Positions 25,104 to 33,213 of a DNA stretch of 64,000 nt are shown piece by piece. Numbering within the stretch: the stretch's first letter is position 1; the number at the start of each line of letters is the position of its first letter. Source of the DNA: Streptomyces sp. GESEQ-4 (GTDB lineage: Bacteria > Actinomycetota > Actinomycetes > Streptomycetales > Streptomycetaceae); the NCBI RefSeq assembly GCF_017948455.1, contig NZ_JAFFSU010000009.1, positions 124,001-188,000 of the forward strand. The letters are read 5' to 3'. The position numbers were made by a program, and so were the translations under genes. The notes below the pieces were generated by a model, which saw only the letters and a program-made list of their open reading frames with translations, had not been told where the DNA came from and searched no databases.

Positions 25104-25181
25104 GCGCCTCCCGAGATCAAGTCGGCGGCGGCGTGGATTCTTTGAGAGAGAAGTAGCCGCAGCCTGCGCACCGGGAGGTGC
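25104..25181 (-). ncRNA. Y RNA-like module B, minimal, without tRNA-like domain
   Basis: A 78-base unit closed by CCTCCCG/CGGGAGG (25172-25178 with 25107-25113) plus two outer pairs. The 5' strand contains GGTGCGCAGG-CTGCGGC-TACTTCT, the same element as in modules A and C. The 3' strand has CCGCCGACTTGATCT, similar to CCGCCGGCCTTGAACT in A. No D or T arm is present; the internal loop is only about 25 bases. It sits head-to-tail between A and C, six bases from C. Confidence 0.7.
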
Positions 25182-25199
25182 GTGACATGCATGAAATTG

Positions 25200-25345
25200 T
25201 GGTGTCCAGAGTTCAAGGCCGGCGGAACCGACGTAGGTGCTCTAACCCCTGAGCTACACCGGCGCGTTGTACCGGTGGCGGGACTCGAACCCGCGGCCGC
25301 CCCATTATCAGTGGAAGTAGGTCCTGCCTTCGCACCTGGACATGC
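25200..25345 (-). ncRNA. Y RNA-like module A with circularly permuted tRNA-like domain
   Basis: Basal stem TGTCCAG/CTGGACA (25336-25342 with 25203-25209). The 5' strand shows AGGTGCGAAGGC and CTACTTCC, related to B and C. Permuted tRNA parts: T arm GCGGG-TTCGAGT-CCCGC with a perfect 5-bp stem and 7-base loop (25278-25294), acceptor-like stem CACCGG/CCGGTG closed by a 9-base loop (25257-25262 with 25272-25277), and a D arm with TAGCTCAGGGGTTAGAGCA (25238-25256). A weak 4-bp anticodon-stem remnant is possible. tRNA finders may call this a pseudo-tRNA. Confidence 0.8.
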
Positions 25346-25387
25346 ATCACTTTAGGAGGCGTACCGCGGGCCGGGCCAATGAATTAA

Positions 25388-26839
25388 TCAGCCGCGCTTC
25401 TGCCGCTTCCAGGGCCCGGTAATCGCGACCATGATGCCCGGGTCCTGGATGTTCGCGTACAGGGTGCGGCCGCAGGGCGAGAAGGTGACGCCGGCGAACT
25501 CGCTGTACTCGGGCTCCTCTTCGGTGCCGATGTTCAGGTCGTTCCGGGCGATGGGGTACGTCCGACCGCTGTCCGTCGCGCCGAACAGGTGCTGGATGCC
25601 CTCGCCGTCCTCGGCGAGGATCAGGCCGCCGTACGGGGAGACGGTGATGTTGTCGGGGCCGTCGAAGGCGCCGTCCTTGGACGGGTCGGCGTTCACGCCG
25701 AGCAGGACCTTGAGGGTGAGGGTGCGGCGCTTGGGGTCGTAGAACCAGACCTGGCCGTCGTGCGGCTGTCCGGGGCTCTCCGCGCGGGCGTAGGAGGAGA
25801 CGATGTACGCGCCGCCGTCACCCCACCACATGCCCTCCAGCTTGCGGCAGCGGGTGACCTGGCCGGTGGTGAACTGCTTGCGTACGGAGGTGGTCTTCGC
25901 GTCACGGTCGGGGACGTCGATCCAGTCGACGCCGTACACCGTGCCGATCTTGGTGGCGCGGGAGAGGTCGTCGACGAACTTGCCGCCGGAGTCGAAGCAC
26001 TTGAAGGCCTCGAACGTGCCCGCGTCGTCGGCGAGGGTGCGCAGCTTGCCGCGACCGTGGCGGAAGCCCTCGGGCGGGGTCCAGCGGTACAGCAGGCCGT
26101 TGGGGTTGGACGCGTCCTCGGTCAGGTAGGCGTGGCCGCGCTTGGGGTCGATGACGACGGCCTCGTGGGCGTAGCGGCCCAGCGCCTTGATGGGCTTGGG
26201 GTTCTTGTTGGCGCGGCGGTCGCAGGGGTCGACCTCGAAGACGTAGCCGTGGTCCTTGGTCATGCCCTTGGATCCGGCCTTGTCCTCGGTCTCCTCGCAG
26301 GTGAGCCAGGTGTTCCAAGGGGTGCTGCCGCCAGCGCAGTTGGTGGAGGTGCCGGCGATGCCGACCCACTCGGCGACCTCGCCACCGGGGCGCACCTCGA
26401 CGACCGTGCAGCCGCCGGCCGCGGCCGGGTCGTAGACGAGGCCCTCGGCGAGCGGGACCGGGGCGTCCGCGTCGGCGTACGGGCCGCCGATCTCGTGGTT
26501 GTTGACCAGCAGCGTGGTGCCGCGCGGGCCGTCGAAGGCGGCGGTGCCGTCGTGGTTGGACGGGGTGGTCTCGCCCGACTCCAGCTTGGTCCTGCCGCTG
26601 TAGGTGATGACGCGGTACGTGAAGCCGGCGGGCAGCGCGAGGATGCCGTCGGGGTCGGGGATCAGCGGCCCGTACCCGACCCGGCCATACGCGGCGTCCG
26701 TTCCCTCGGCCTCGCCCTCGACGTCGGTGGAGGCGAGCGCGTTCGGTGCGGTGGCGAGGGCGCCGACACTGCCCGCGAGCGCGACACCGGCACCGGTGAT
26801 CGCGGAGCTTCTGGCAAAGTCCCTACGGGTGAGCGACAT
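25388..26839 (-). CDS. phoX: PhoX-family phosphatase (DUF839), Tat-exported
   Basis: The product has 483 residues. A twin-arginine signal peptide T-R-R-D-F-A-R-S-S starts at residue 4, followed by a hydrophobic Ala/Gly segment, so the folded metalloenzyme is exported by Tat. PhoX landmarks include V-N-N-H-E near residue 112, T-C-E-E-T near 178, H-E-A-V-V-I-D near 225, G-P-D-N-I-T-V near 393 and L-I-L-A-E-D-G-E, which supply the Fe/Ca ligands. It releases phosphate from phosphomonoesters outside the cell. A possible PHO box lies about 75-95 bases upstream. The gene ends 42 bases before Y module A. Confidence 0.87.
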   Translation of the reverse strand: MSLTRRDFARSSAITGAGVALAGSVGALATAPNALASTDVEGEAEGTDAAYGRVGYGPLIPDPDGILALPAGFTYRVITYSGRTKLESGETTPSNHDGTAAFDGPRGTTLLVNNHEIGGPYADADAPVPLAEGLVYDPAAAGGCTVVEVRPGGEVAEWVGIAGTSTNCAGGSTPWNTWLTCEETEDKAGSKGMTKDHGYVFEVDPCDRRANKNPKPIKALGRYAHEAVVIDPKRGHAYLTEDASNPNGLLYRWTPPEGFRHGRGKLRTLADDAGTFEAFKCFDSGGKFVDDLSRATKIGTVYGVDWIDVPDRDAKTTSVRKQFTTGQVTRCRKLEGMWWGDGGAYIVSSYARAESPGQPHDGQVWFYDPKRRTLTLKVLLGVNADPSKDGAFDGPDNITVSPYGGLILAEDGEGIQHLFGATDSGRTYPIARNDLNIGTEEEPEYSEFAGVTFSPCGRTLYANIQDPGIMVAITGPWKRQKRG

Positions 26840-26914
26840 GCGTACTCCTGTAACGGTGGGTATGCCGTGGAGGGTGGCGAACCTCGGTATTCGGCCACCA
26901 CGTTCTCGCTCACG

Positions 26915-26932
26915 TCTGAACGGCAGTTAAAC
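26915..26932 (-). promoter_or_regulatory. Possible PHO box upstream of phoX
   Basis: On the minus strand, GTTTAAC and GTTCAGA lie 11 bases apart, the spacing of PhoP direct repeat units (consensus GTTCACC plus four). Each matches 5 of 7 bases. A further GTTCGCC (6 of 7) lies closer to the gene. PhoP control would fit a secreted phosphatase. Confidence 0.45.
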
Positions 26933-26957
26933 ACCGGAAATCTTCGGAACACACGCT

Positions 26958-27022
26958 TCCACCAACGCCCCAGGGGCGCGGGGAACTGCGCGACCAGCCA
27001 CAACCCACCCGCACCCGCAACA
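26958..27022. repeat. Common Streptomyces intergenic repeat
   Basis: The stretch with CCCCAGGGGCGCGGGGAACT and GCGCGACCAGCCACAACCCA is the short repeat seen in many Streptomyces intergenic regions. It lies between the stop of the 475-residue hypothetical gene and the phoX promoter, and its CCCC-AGGGG part may help termination. The identification is from memory of the element. Confidence 0.55.
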
Positions 27023-27027
27023 CCTGC

Positions 27028-28455
27028 TCAACCCCCCTGTTGCGACCGCGCCTTGAACGCCGCCTTCCGCGCCTCCTTCGCAACCCGCTTGTCCGGATGC
27101 AACCGCCCCATCGCCTCCAGCACATCCGCAGTCGCCGGATGCTCCACCCGCCAAGCCGCAGCAAAGAACCCCCCGTGCTGCTGAGCGAGCCCCTCCACCA
27201 GCCCCCGCAACTCCTCGGAGTTACCCTCGGCCGCCAGCTGCGCGGCAACCGTGTCGATGGTCAGCCAGAACACCATCGCCTCGGACGGCGCGGGCACGTC
27301 CGGCGCCCCGTGCTCGGTGAGCCAGACCCTCGCCAGCCCGCCCAGTTCCGCGTCGTCGAGCACCTCCCGCAGCGCGGGCTCGGCCTCCGCGCCGACAAGT
27401 GACAGTGCCTGCTGGCAGCGCAGCCTCCGCAGTGGGGCACCTTCGTCGGACCCGCGCGCCGCGGCCAGCAACTCCCGCGCCGCGGCGAGAGGTTCGCGGC
27501 GGGCCAGCCACTGCTCGGTCTCGGCCTGCGCGGCGGCCGGCGGGAAGACGGAGGTCCCGTCGAGCAGCGCGTCGGCGCCCTTGTCCGCGAGGTCGCCGAC
27601 GGCCGGCGCCTCGACCCCGGCCTCCAGCAGCCGCGCCCGCAGCCCGTAGAGCCCGAGCGGGGTCAGCGTGACCATGCCGTAGCGGGAGACGTCCGTGTCG
27701 TCGACCGGTGCCGCGGGCTCCTCGTCGGCGTCGGCCATCAGCGCCTCGTCGACCGGCTGGAACTCGACGAGACCGACGGGCGCCAGCATCCGGAACTGGT
27801 CGTCGAGGCGCATCATCGCGTCGGAGACCTGCTCCAGGACGTCGTTGGTGGGCTCCCCCATGTCGCTGGGCACGATCATGGACGCGGCGAGCGCGGGCAG
27901 CGGCATCGGACCGCCGCCCGGACCGTCCTCGCTGACCGTCAGCACATACAGGTTCGCCAGCACTCCGTCGAGGAACTGCGCCTCCGCTTCCGGGTCCCAG
28001 TCGAGGGCGGAGAAGTCGATGCCACCGCCCTCGTCGACCGCCTCGACCAGGTCGTCGAGGTCCGGAACGCTGGCGTCGGCGAGCACCGTCTCCAGCGCTC
28101 CGAGCCACACCGCGAGCACGTCGTGGGGCGAGCCGCCGGTGAGCAGGGCGAGGTCGTCGCCCGTCACGACCGTGCCCTCCTCCTCGTCGGCGATCTCGAC
28201 GAGCCCGGTGTCGACGGCGACCCGCCAGGCCTCACTGGCGCAGGCGGCGGCGTCGTCGCCGGTCAGCCCGAGGGTCTCGGCGGCGGCCGGCAACTGCTCG
28301 TCGACGAGCCCGCCGCCGGCGTCGACGCGGGTCTCGGGTCCGGCCCAGCGGGCGAGCCGTGCGGCCCGGGACAGCAACGGCGTGGACAGCGCGTCCCGCG
28401 CCAGCTCCGCTTCGGGGTGCAGCCGCACCGGCGGCAGGGGGGAGCTGTCAGACAT
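27028..28455 (-). CDS. Conserved hypothetical protein, 475 residues, helical
   Basis: A soluble acidic protein (many Asp/Glu/Ala, pI clearly low) that starts M-S-D-S-S-P-L-P-P-V-R-L-H-P. It is predicted almost wholly helical, with repeated L-x-x-A-x-x-L patterns in the C-terminal third (about 330-470) that suggest HEAT-like repeats. The end is basic and Ala/Lys-rich (A-K-E-A-R-K-A-A-F-K-A-R). There are no catalytic motifs that I recognise. The gene stands alone on the minus strand, divergent from the secreted nuclease gene; its 5' gap of 289 bp is shared with that gene. Confidence 0.72.
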   Translation of the reverse strand: MSDSSPLPPVRLHPEAELARDALSTPLLSRAARLARWAGPETRVDAGGGLVDEQLPAAAETLGLTGDDAAACASEAWRVAVDTGLVEIADEEEGTVVTGDDLALLTGGSPHDVLAVWLGALETVLADASVPDLDDLVEAVDEGGGIDFSALDWDPEAEAQFLDGVLANLYVLTVSEDGPGGGPMPLPALAASMIVPSDMGEPTNDVLEQVSDAMMRLDDQFRMLAPVGLVEFQPVDEALMADADEEPAAPVDDTDVSRYGMVTLTPLGLYGLRARLLEAGVEAPAVGDLADKGADALLDGTSVFPPAAAQAETEQWLARREPLAAARELLAAARGSDEGAPLRRLRCQQALSLVGAEAEPALREVLDDAELGGLARVWLTEHGAPDVPAPSEAMVFWLTIDTVAAQLAAEGNSEELRGLVEGLAQQHGGFFAAAWRVEHPATADVLEAMGRLHPDKRVAKEARKAAFKARSQQGG

Positions 28456-28595
28456 GAACTGGTTCTCCTCGGGCGCGTTCTACCACTTAGACGCTCAGCG
28501 TAGACGGATTTACACCCATGCCGCCCGGTTCATCTCCCGGTCAGGCCCTGTACATGGCTGAAACCTTGACAACTGGCGTGATCAGGCAGGAGATT

Positions 28596-28664
28596 GACGC
28601 GCGTAGAAACAGGGGGACAACTGTTCACTCTTTCCTGGGCTGTTCACTCTTTTCTACGCGCGTC
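28596..28664. promoter_or_regulatory. 14-bp inverted repeat enclosing two GTTCACT repeats
   Basis: GACGCGCGTAGAAA (28596-28609) and its exact reverse complement (28651-28664) flank 41 bases that contain two copies of TGTTCACTCTTT starting at 28622 and 28641, 19 bases apart. GTTCACT resembles the PhoP half-site GTTCACC, though the spacing is not the usual 11 or 22. It lies 80-150 bases upstream of the secreted nuclease gene. The rest of the 289-bp gap shows nothing else that I recognise. Confidence 0.5.
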
Positions 28665-28744
28665 ATACGCGCCTCACGTGCCACCCCTGCACCACCTCGC
28701 ACCACTCTCGTCCCGGCGCCCACGCACATCCCCGGAGGGATCCC

Positions 28745-30568
28745 TTGCCGAGCAGGAGTTCCACGCGCCTCGCCGCGCTCACCGTCGCCGCCGTCTGTTC
28801 CGCGGCGTCCACCATCGCCCTGACCTCTCCCGCGCACGCGGACACCGTGCGCATCCATGACATTCAGGGCAGCACCCGAATATCCCCGTACGCCGGAAAG
28901 ACGGTCACGGACGTGGCCGGAATCGTCACCGGCGTCCGCGCCTACGGCTCGAAGGGCTTCTGGATCCAGGATCGGAGCGCGGACGACAATCCGGCCACGA
29001 GTGAAGGCGTCTTCGTCTTCACCAACTCCAAGCCGGAGGTCGCCGCCGGCGACTCGGTGCTCGTGTCGGGCACCATCACGGAGTACGTCCCGGGCGGGAC
29101 CTCCTCCGGCAACCAGTCGATCACCGAGATCACCCGCCCGACGATCACCGTCGTCTCCAGCGGCAACGCGCTCCCGGCCGCGACGAGGATCGACGCGAAG
29201 TCGGTGCCCGCGGCCTACGCCCCGGCCGGCGACACCGCCGCGAACGGTTCGGTCAACGCCCTGCCGCTCCAGCCGTCGCGGTACGCCCTGGACCGCTACG
29301 AGTCCCTGGAGGGCATGAACGTCCAGGTCTCCGACACCCGCGTGGTCGGCGCCACCGACCCGTTCACCGAGCTGTGGGTCACGGTCAAGCCGTGGGAGAA
29401 CCGCAACCGCCGCGGCGGCACGGTCTACGGCACCTACACCTCGCAGAACACCGGCCGGCTGCAGATCCAGTCGCTCGGCAAGGTCGCCGACTTCCCGGCC
29501 GCGAACGTGGGCGACACCCTCAGCGGCGCCACCTCCGGCCCGCTGGACTACAACCAGTTCGGCGGCTACACGCTCGTCGCCAATGAGCTCGGCACGCTGA
29601 AGAGCGGCGGTCTGGAGCGGGAGACGACCCGCAAGCAGTCCCGGAGCGAGCTGGCGGTGGCGACGTACAACGTCGAGAACCTCGACCCGTCCGACTCCTC
29701 CTTCGAGGAGCACGCGGCTGCGATCGTGAACAACCTGCAGTCGCCCGACATCCTGTCCCTGGAGGAAATCCAGGACAACAACGGCTCGGCCAACGACGGT
29801 ACGGTGGCCGCCGATCAGACGGTGCGGAAGCTGATCGACGCGATCGCCGCCGCGGGCGGGCCGACGTACGACTGGCGCTCCATCGACCCGGCGAACAACA
29901 CGGACGGCGGCGAGCCCGGCGGCAACATCCGCCAGGTGTTCCTGTTCAACCCGGAGCGGGTCTCCTTCACCGACCGTGCGGGCGGCGACGCGACGACCGC
30001 CGTCGGCGTCACGAAGGTGCACGGCAGGGCGCAGTTGACGGCCTCCCCCGGCCGTATCGACCCCTCCAACCCGGCTTGGGCGAACAGCCGTAAGCCGCTG
30101 GTGGGCGAGTTCACCTTCCGTGGGAAGTCGGTCTTCCTGATCGCCAACCACTTCAACTCCAAGGGTGGCGACCAGGGTCTGACCGCGCAGTACCAGCCGC
30201 CGGTCCGCAGCTCGGAGACCCAGCGGCACGCCCAGGCGACTGCGGTGAACGCCTTCGTCAAGGACATCCTGGCCAAGCAGCGGAACGCGGAAGTGATCAC
30301 GCTCGGCGACATCAACGACTTCGAGTTCTCCGGCACCACGAAGATCCTCGAGTCCGACGGCGCCCTGTGGTCGGCGATCAAGTCGCTGCCGAAGAGCGAG
30401 CGTTACACGTACGACTACCAGGGCAACAGCCAGGTCCTGGACCAGATCCTGATCTCCCCGTCGATCCGCTACAGCTGCGACTTCACGTACGACAGCGTGC
30501 ACATCAACGCGGAGTTCAACGACCAGATCAGCGACCACGACCCGCAGGTGCTGCGGTTCCGCCCGTAA
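28745..30568 (+). CDS. Secreted endonuclease/exonuclease/phosphatase-family protein with N-terminal OB-fold
   Basis: The product has 607 residues. The TTG start is supported by GGAGGG at eight bases; no ATG or GTG fits as well. A Sec signal peptide (about 1-32, A-H-A site) is followed by an OB-fold domain (about 35-290) with D-I-Q-G and G-I-V-T-G-V motifs, as in secreted nucleases of the ExeM/YhcR type. The EEP domain (about 300-607) shows T-Y-N-V-E-N-L, L-E-E-I-Q-D-N, L-I-A-N-H-F-N-S-K, G-D-I-N-D-F and a terminal S-D-H-D-P. It should hydrolyse extracellular nucleic acids or phosphodiesters, consistent with possible phosphate control. Confidence 0.85.
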   Translation: MPSRSSTRLAALTVAAVCSAASTIALTSPAHADTVRIHDIQGSTRISPYAGKTVTDVAGIVTGVRAYGSKGFWIQDRSADDNPATSEGVFVFTNSKPEVAAGDSVLVSGTITEYVPGGTSSGNQSITEITRPTITVVSSGNALPAATRIDAKSVPAAYAPAGDTAANGSVNALPLQPSRYALDRYESLEGMNVQVSDTRVVGATDPFTELWVTVKPWENRNRRGGTVYGTYTSQNTGRLQIQSLGKVADFPAANVGDTLSGATSGPLDYNQFGGYTLVANELGTLKSGGLERETTRKQSRSELAVATYNVENLDPSDSSFEEHAAAIVNNLQSPDILSLEEIQDNNGSANDGTVAADQTVRKLIDAIAAAGGPTYDWRSIDPANNTDGGEPGGNIRQVFLFNPERVSFTDRAGGDATTAVGVTKVHGRAQLTASPGRIDPSNPAWANSRKPLVGEFTFRGKSVFLIANHFNSKGGDQGLTAQYQPPVRSSETQRHAQATAVNAFVKDILAKQRNAEVITLGDINDFEFSGTTKILESDGALWSAIKSLPKSERYTYDYQGNSQVLDQILISPSIRYSCDFTYDSVHINAEFNDQISDHDPQVLRFRP

Positions 30569-30578
30569 CACCGTGTGC

Positions 30579-31322
30579 TCAGGGCTGGCTGAACACCCCG
30601 TCCAGCCAGCCCTTCCACATGTCCTCGTCCGTCTTGGCGTCGGCGTCCGGGGCGAAGTCGTGCACGGACATGCCGACCATGTAGTCCCAGTGGTTGCGGC
30701 CGAAGAAGCGGATCAGCGCGTCGTCCGTGCGCAGGCCGAGGAAGTACGGGTTGCGGAAGTCGACGACGGCATCGATGACTTGGCCCTCCGGACCCCGCAC
30801 CCGCACGCGCTCCCCCTCCGCCGTGTCATCGGCGAGCCCCAGCGCGCGGCACACGGTGACGAACGCGTCGGAGGTCTTGGAGGCCTCGGGTCCGTCGAAG
30901 GTGGCGAAGGCGGTGAGCTGGCGGCCCCGGAAGCGGGTGAGGTACTCGCGCAGAGTGTGCATGTAGAAGTCGGTGTGCCGGTTGGCGCCGTCGTACTGGT
31001 TGTCCCAGTCGTCGACGAAGATGCCGCTGTGCACATACCGCACCCAGGCGCGCCGGCCCTCGTCGCGCGGCTCGATGGTGTAGTCGAGCTGGTTGGCGGT
31101 CTGCTCGGAGATCCCGTCGACGTCCTCGACCCGGTTGGTGTAGCGGTGCGGCGGGTCCCAGGCGGTGATCGTGGATCCGAAGGGTCCCTTGCCGCCCTCA
31201 CGCGGCTCGGGCGCCTCCATCGGCCACAGCCACCCACCCGTTCCGGCAGTGACGGCCTCCCACACCTCCTCGGGCGTGGCGTCGACCTCAAACTCGCGGG
31301 CGATCTCGAATTCCTTGGACAT
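30579..31322 (-). CDS. SRPBCC (AHSA1-like) domain protein
   Basis: The product has 247 residues. The fold is START/Bet v1-like: E-I-A-R-E-F-E-V-D-A-T-P-E-E-V-W-E-A-V at the start is the classic AHSA1 opening. The ATG at 31322 was chosen because AGGAG lies seven bases upstream; a GTG at 31340 overlapping the previous stop is the alternative. It follows an ArsR-type regulator gene, the usual ArsR-SRPBCC pairing. The ligand is unknown. Confidence 0.83.
   Translation of the reverse strand: MSKEFEIAREFEVDATPEEVWEAVTAGTGGWLWPMEAPEPREGGKGPFGSTITAWDPPHRYTNRVEDVDGISEQTANQLDYTIEPRDEGRRAWVRYVHSGIFVDDWDNQYDGANRHTDFYMHTLREYLTRFRGRQLTAFATFDGPEASKTSDAFVTVCRALGLADDTAEGERVRVRGPEGQVIDAVVDFRNPYFLGLRTDDALIRFFGRNHWDYMVGMSVHDFAPDADAKTDEDMWKGWLDGVFSQP
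30581..30613. terminator. Bidirectional hairpin between converging nuclease and SRPBCC genes
   Basis: A perfect 11-bp stem AGGGCTGGCTG/CAGCCAGCCCT with an 11-base loop. It begins 12 bases after the nuclease stop and overlaps the last codons of the SRPBCC gene. Confidence 0.6.
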
Positions 31323-31336
31323 GGTGCGCTCCTGGG

Positions 31337-31942
31337 TCACTGACTCTCGTGGGTGGTCTCAGGCTTGACCGTGGGATGGAAGGCCACGACGATCCGGTGG
31401 TCGCGGCCGCCCTCGGCGTCCGGGGCGTCGTACTTGCGGAGCAGTCCGCTCACGCCGGCGGTGAGTTCCTCGATGAAGGCGGCCCGGTCGGCGGCCGAGG
31501 CGAACCGCACCTCACCGTCCAGCGCGAAGGTGGCGAGGCGTTTACGCGCCTTCGCCGCGCCGGTGATCAGCGAACCGACGTCCCGGACGAGCCGGGCGCC
31601 GACCGCCAGCAGCCAGCGCGCGGACAGCTGGTCCCGGAAGCGGTCCGGGTCGGGCTGCACGGCGGCGAGCGCGAGCGGCGAGATGACGTACGACGCCGCG
31701 GTCGCCCGCATCAGCCGCTCGGTGACATTGCCCTTGCGGCGCTCTCCGGCCAGCTCGACCAGGCCGTGCCGCTCCAGCGCCTTGAGGTGGTAGTTCACCT
31801 TCTGCCGGGGCAGCCCCACCTTGCCGGCCAACATGGCGGCCGACGCTGGCCCGGCCGCCAGCTCGGCGAGCAGCCGGGCCCTGATGGGGTCCAGGGATAT
31901 GGCTGCGGCCTCGGGGTCTTCGATCACGGTCACGTCCAGCAT
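31337..31942 (-). CDS. ArsR-family winged-helix regulator
   Basis: The product has 201 residues. The HTH (about 15-75) shows A-S-A-A-M-L-A-G-K-V-G-L and P-R-Q-K-V-N-Y-H-L-K-A-L-E-R-H-G-L-V, the ArsR pattern. The C-terminal half is helical, with R-K-R-L-A-T-F-A-L-D-G-E-V-R-F. No cysteine metal site is visible. It probably regulates itself and the SRPBCC gene, which follows with coupled translation. Confidence 0.85.
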   Translation of the reverse strand: MLDVTVIEDPEAAAISLDPIRARLLAELAAGPASAAMLAGKVGLPRQKVNYHLKALERHGLVELAGERRKGNVTERLMRATAASYVISPLALAAVQPDPDRFRDQLSARWLLAVGARLVRDVGSLITGAAKARKRLATFALDGEVRFASAADRAAFIEELTAGVSGLLRKYDAPDAEGGRDHRIVVAFHPTVKPETTHESQ

Positions 31943-31984
31943 GGGTCCACGGTCTCACCGAAAACTTTTTTTGTCCAGGAGGGG

Positions 31985-32052
31985 GAAGTGTTCGGTGTTG
32001 GGAGTGTTCGGTGGGGGTGTTCGGTGGGGTCAGTCGAGTCAGCCGGGTCAGC
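31985..32052. repeat. Short tandem repeats between arsR-like and ABM-domain genes
   Basis: GTGTTCGGTG-type units recur three times (about 31987-32026), followed by GTCAGTCGAGTCAGCCGGGTCAG-type 9-base units (about 32029-32056) that run into the 3' end of the next gene. Confidence 0.55.
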
Positions 32053-32749
32053 CGGGGATGAGGCCGAGGGCATGGTCGTAGCGGCTGACCGTGCTGCCCT
32101 TCAGCCCAGGCCAGCTCTGTACGCGCTGCCACTCGGCCGTGGCCGAGCCGATCCCGTCGCCCGGCGCGGCGAGCGCGTCGATATGCGCCTGGGCGCTCTC
32201 CCACTCGGCGTAGTTGAGGACCCTGGTGCCATCGGTGCTCAGGTGGAAGTGGGCGGACATCCCGCCGGGGTGCGGTTTGGCCTCGCTCTCCAGCGCGTCG
32301 AAGACCGCGTCCACCCAGGCGCGCTGCCGGTCGGGGTCGGGTCCCTCGAATTCGATGTCGACGATCACAATGCACCCGGGGGTACGCGTGTCGCCGTCGC
32401 GGACGCCGCTGCGGTAGCGCCGGTATCGGCCGAGGTGCAGCCGCTCGATGCCCGGCACCGCGGTGTCGATCTCGTCGTTGCGCTCCTGCCGGTGGGTCTT
32501 CCGGAAAGCCTCGTAGGCCTGCTCGCTCGCCCACTGCGAGTAGTGCATCAGGGTTGTGCCGTCGTGCCCGGTGTAGACGTGGTACCCGAGCAGGTCAGGG
32601 GCGGGCCACGGACGGCGTTCCCATGTGGCCGCGATCGCCTCGACGGCCTTCCGCTGCCGCTCGGGCGTCCCCACCCGCCAGGTGCTGAAGAAGGGTGCGC
32701 CGACCTCCGGGCGCGTGAGGTCGGGGTGGGCGTCGGTACGGCGGGTCAT
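32048..32749 (-). CDS. Protein with two antibiotic biosynthesis monooxygenase-like (dimeric alpha-beta barrel) domains
   Basis: The product has 233 residues. The ATG at 32749 has AGGAGA eight bases upstream. Two ferredoxin-like halves are visible: F-F-S-T-W-R-V-G...L-M-H-Y-S-Q-W-A-S (about 20-85) and I-V-I-V-D-I-E-F...V-L-N-Y-A-E-W-E-S (about 125-195). Each has the Y-x-x-W motif of ABM domains. Such proteins act as heme-degrading or polyketide-type oxygenases, or simply bind small ligands. No cofactor site can be named. It is probably a stand-alone gene. Confidence 0.78.
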   Translation of the reverse strand: MTRRTDAHPDLTRPEVGAPFFSTWRVGTPERQRKAVEAIAATWERRPWPAPDLLGYHVYTGHDGTTLMHYSQWASEQAYEAFRKTHRQERNDEIDTAVPGIERLHLGRYRRYRSGVRDGDTRTPGCIVIVDIEFEGPDPDRQRAWVDAVFDALESEAKPHPGGMSAHFHLSTDGTRVLNYAEWESAQAHIDALAAPGDGIGSATAEWQRVQSWPGLKGSTVSRYDHALGLIPG

Positions 32750-33213
32750 GTCGGTCTCCTGATCGATGGGCGATGCCTGCACCGACCACCCTCCGACCTC
32801 AACCAAGCTTCAGGTCAAGCCGATTCCGCCCGCGCACTACCGTCTCCCCCAAACGCACAGGCGGCAGAAGGGCCTGTCCGGATCATGCCGGCGTCGCGGG
32901 GTCTGGCAAGCACATCTGCCGCGTTGCCGTCAGTCGCCGACTCCCCCATCTCGTCGACTCTCTTCTCCGCCGTGCAGCTGCACGCTCCCCCATCACCCTC
33001 GCTCACCTGCACCGATGAGGCGCCGTCTCTTGCAGCCGGCCTGATCCGTCGCACAGCCCTGACCGCACCGCCGACCGCCGGTGCCCCCGCCCCAGCCGAC
33101 GTCCTGGCGCTGCTGTCGTCGCCACCGCAGCGCACGGACCTCACCGTCCTCGGCGGAGTGGGACTCCCCGCCGGACTCCCCGCGGCGGACGACCGGAACT
33201 GACGCGGCGCGGC
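32750..33213. other. 464-bp gap without a supported gene
   Basis: A plus-strand frame from 32885 to 33202 (105 residues) is open, but it is Pro/Ala/Ser-rich, lacks a ribosome binding site and has no recognisable fold. No RNA gene or strong hairpin was seen. Confidence 0.5.

Noticed and set aside
25238..25294. Second possible tRNA gene
   Set aside because: Same permuted order as in module C; the acceptor-like stem is closed by a 9-base loop, so aminoacylation is impossible.
31985..32056. Possible CRISPR array
   Set aside because: The repeat units are 9-10 bases and contiguous, without unique spacers of CRISPR size. No array was seen anywhere in the window.
32885..33202. 105-residue plus-strand frame
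   Set aside because: Pro/Ala/Ser-rich composition, no ribosome binding site and no motif; it is probably non-coding.
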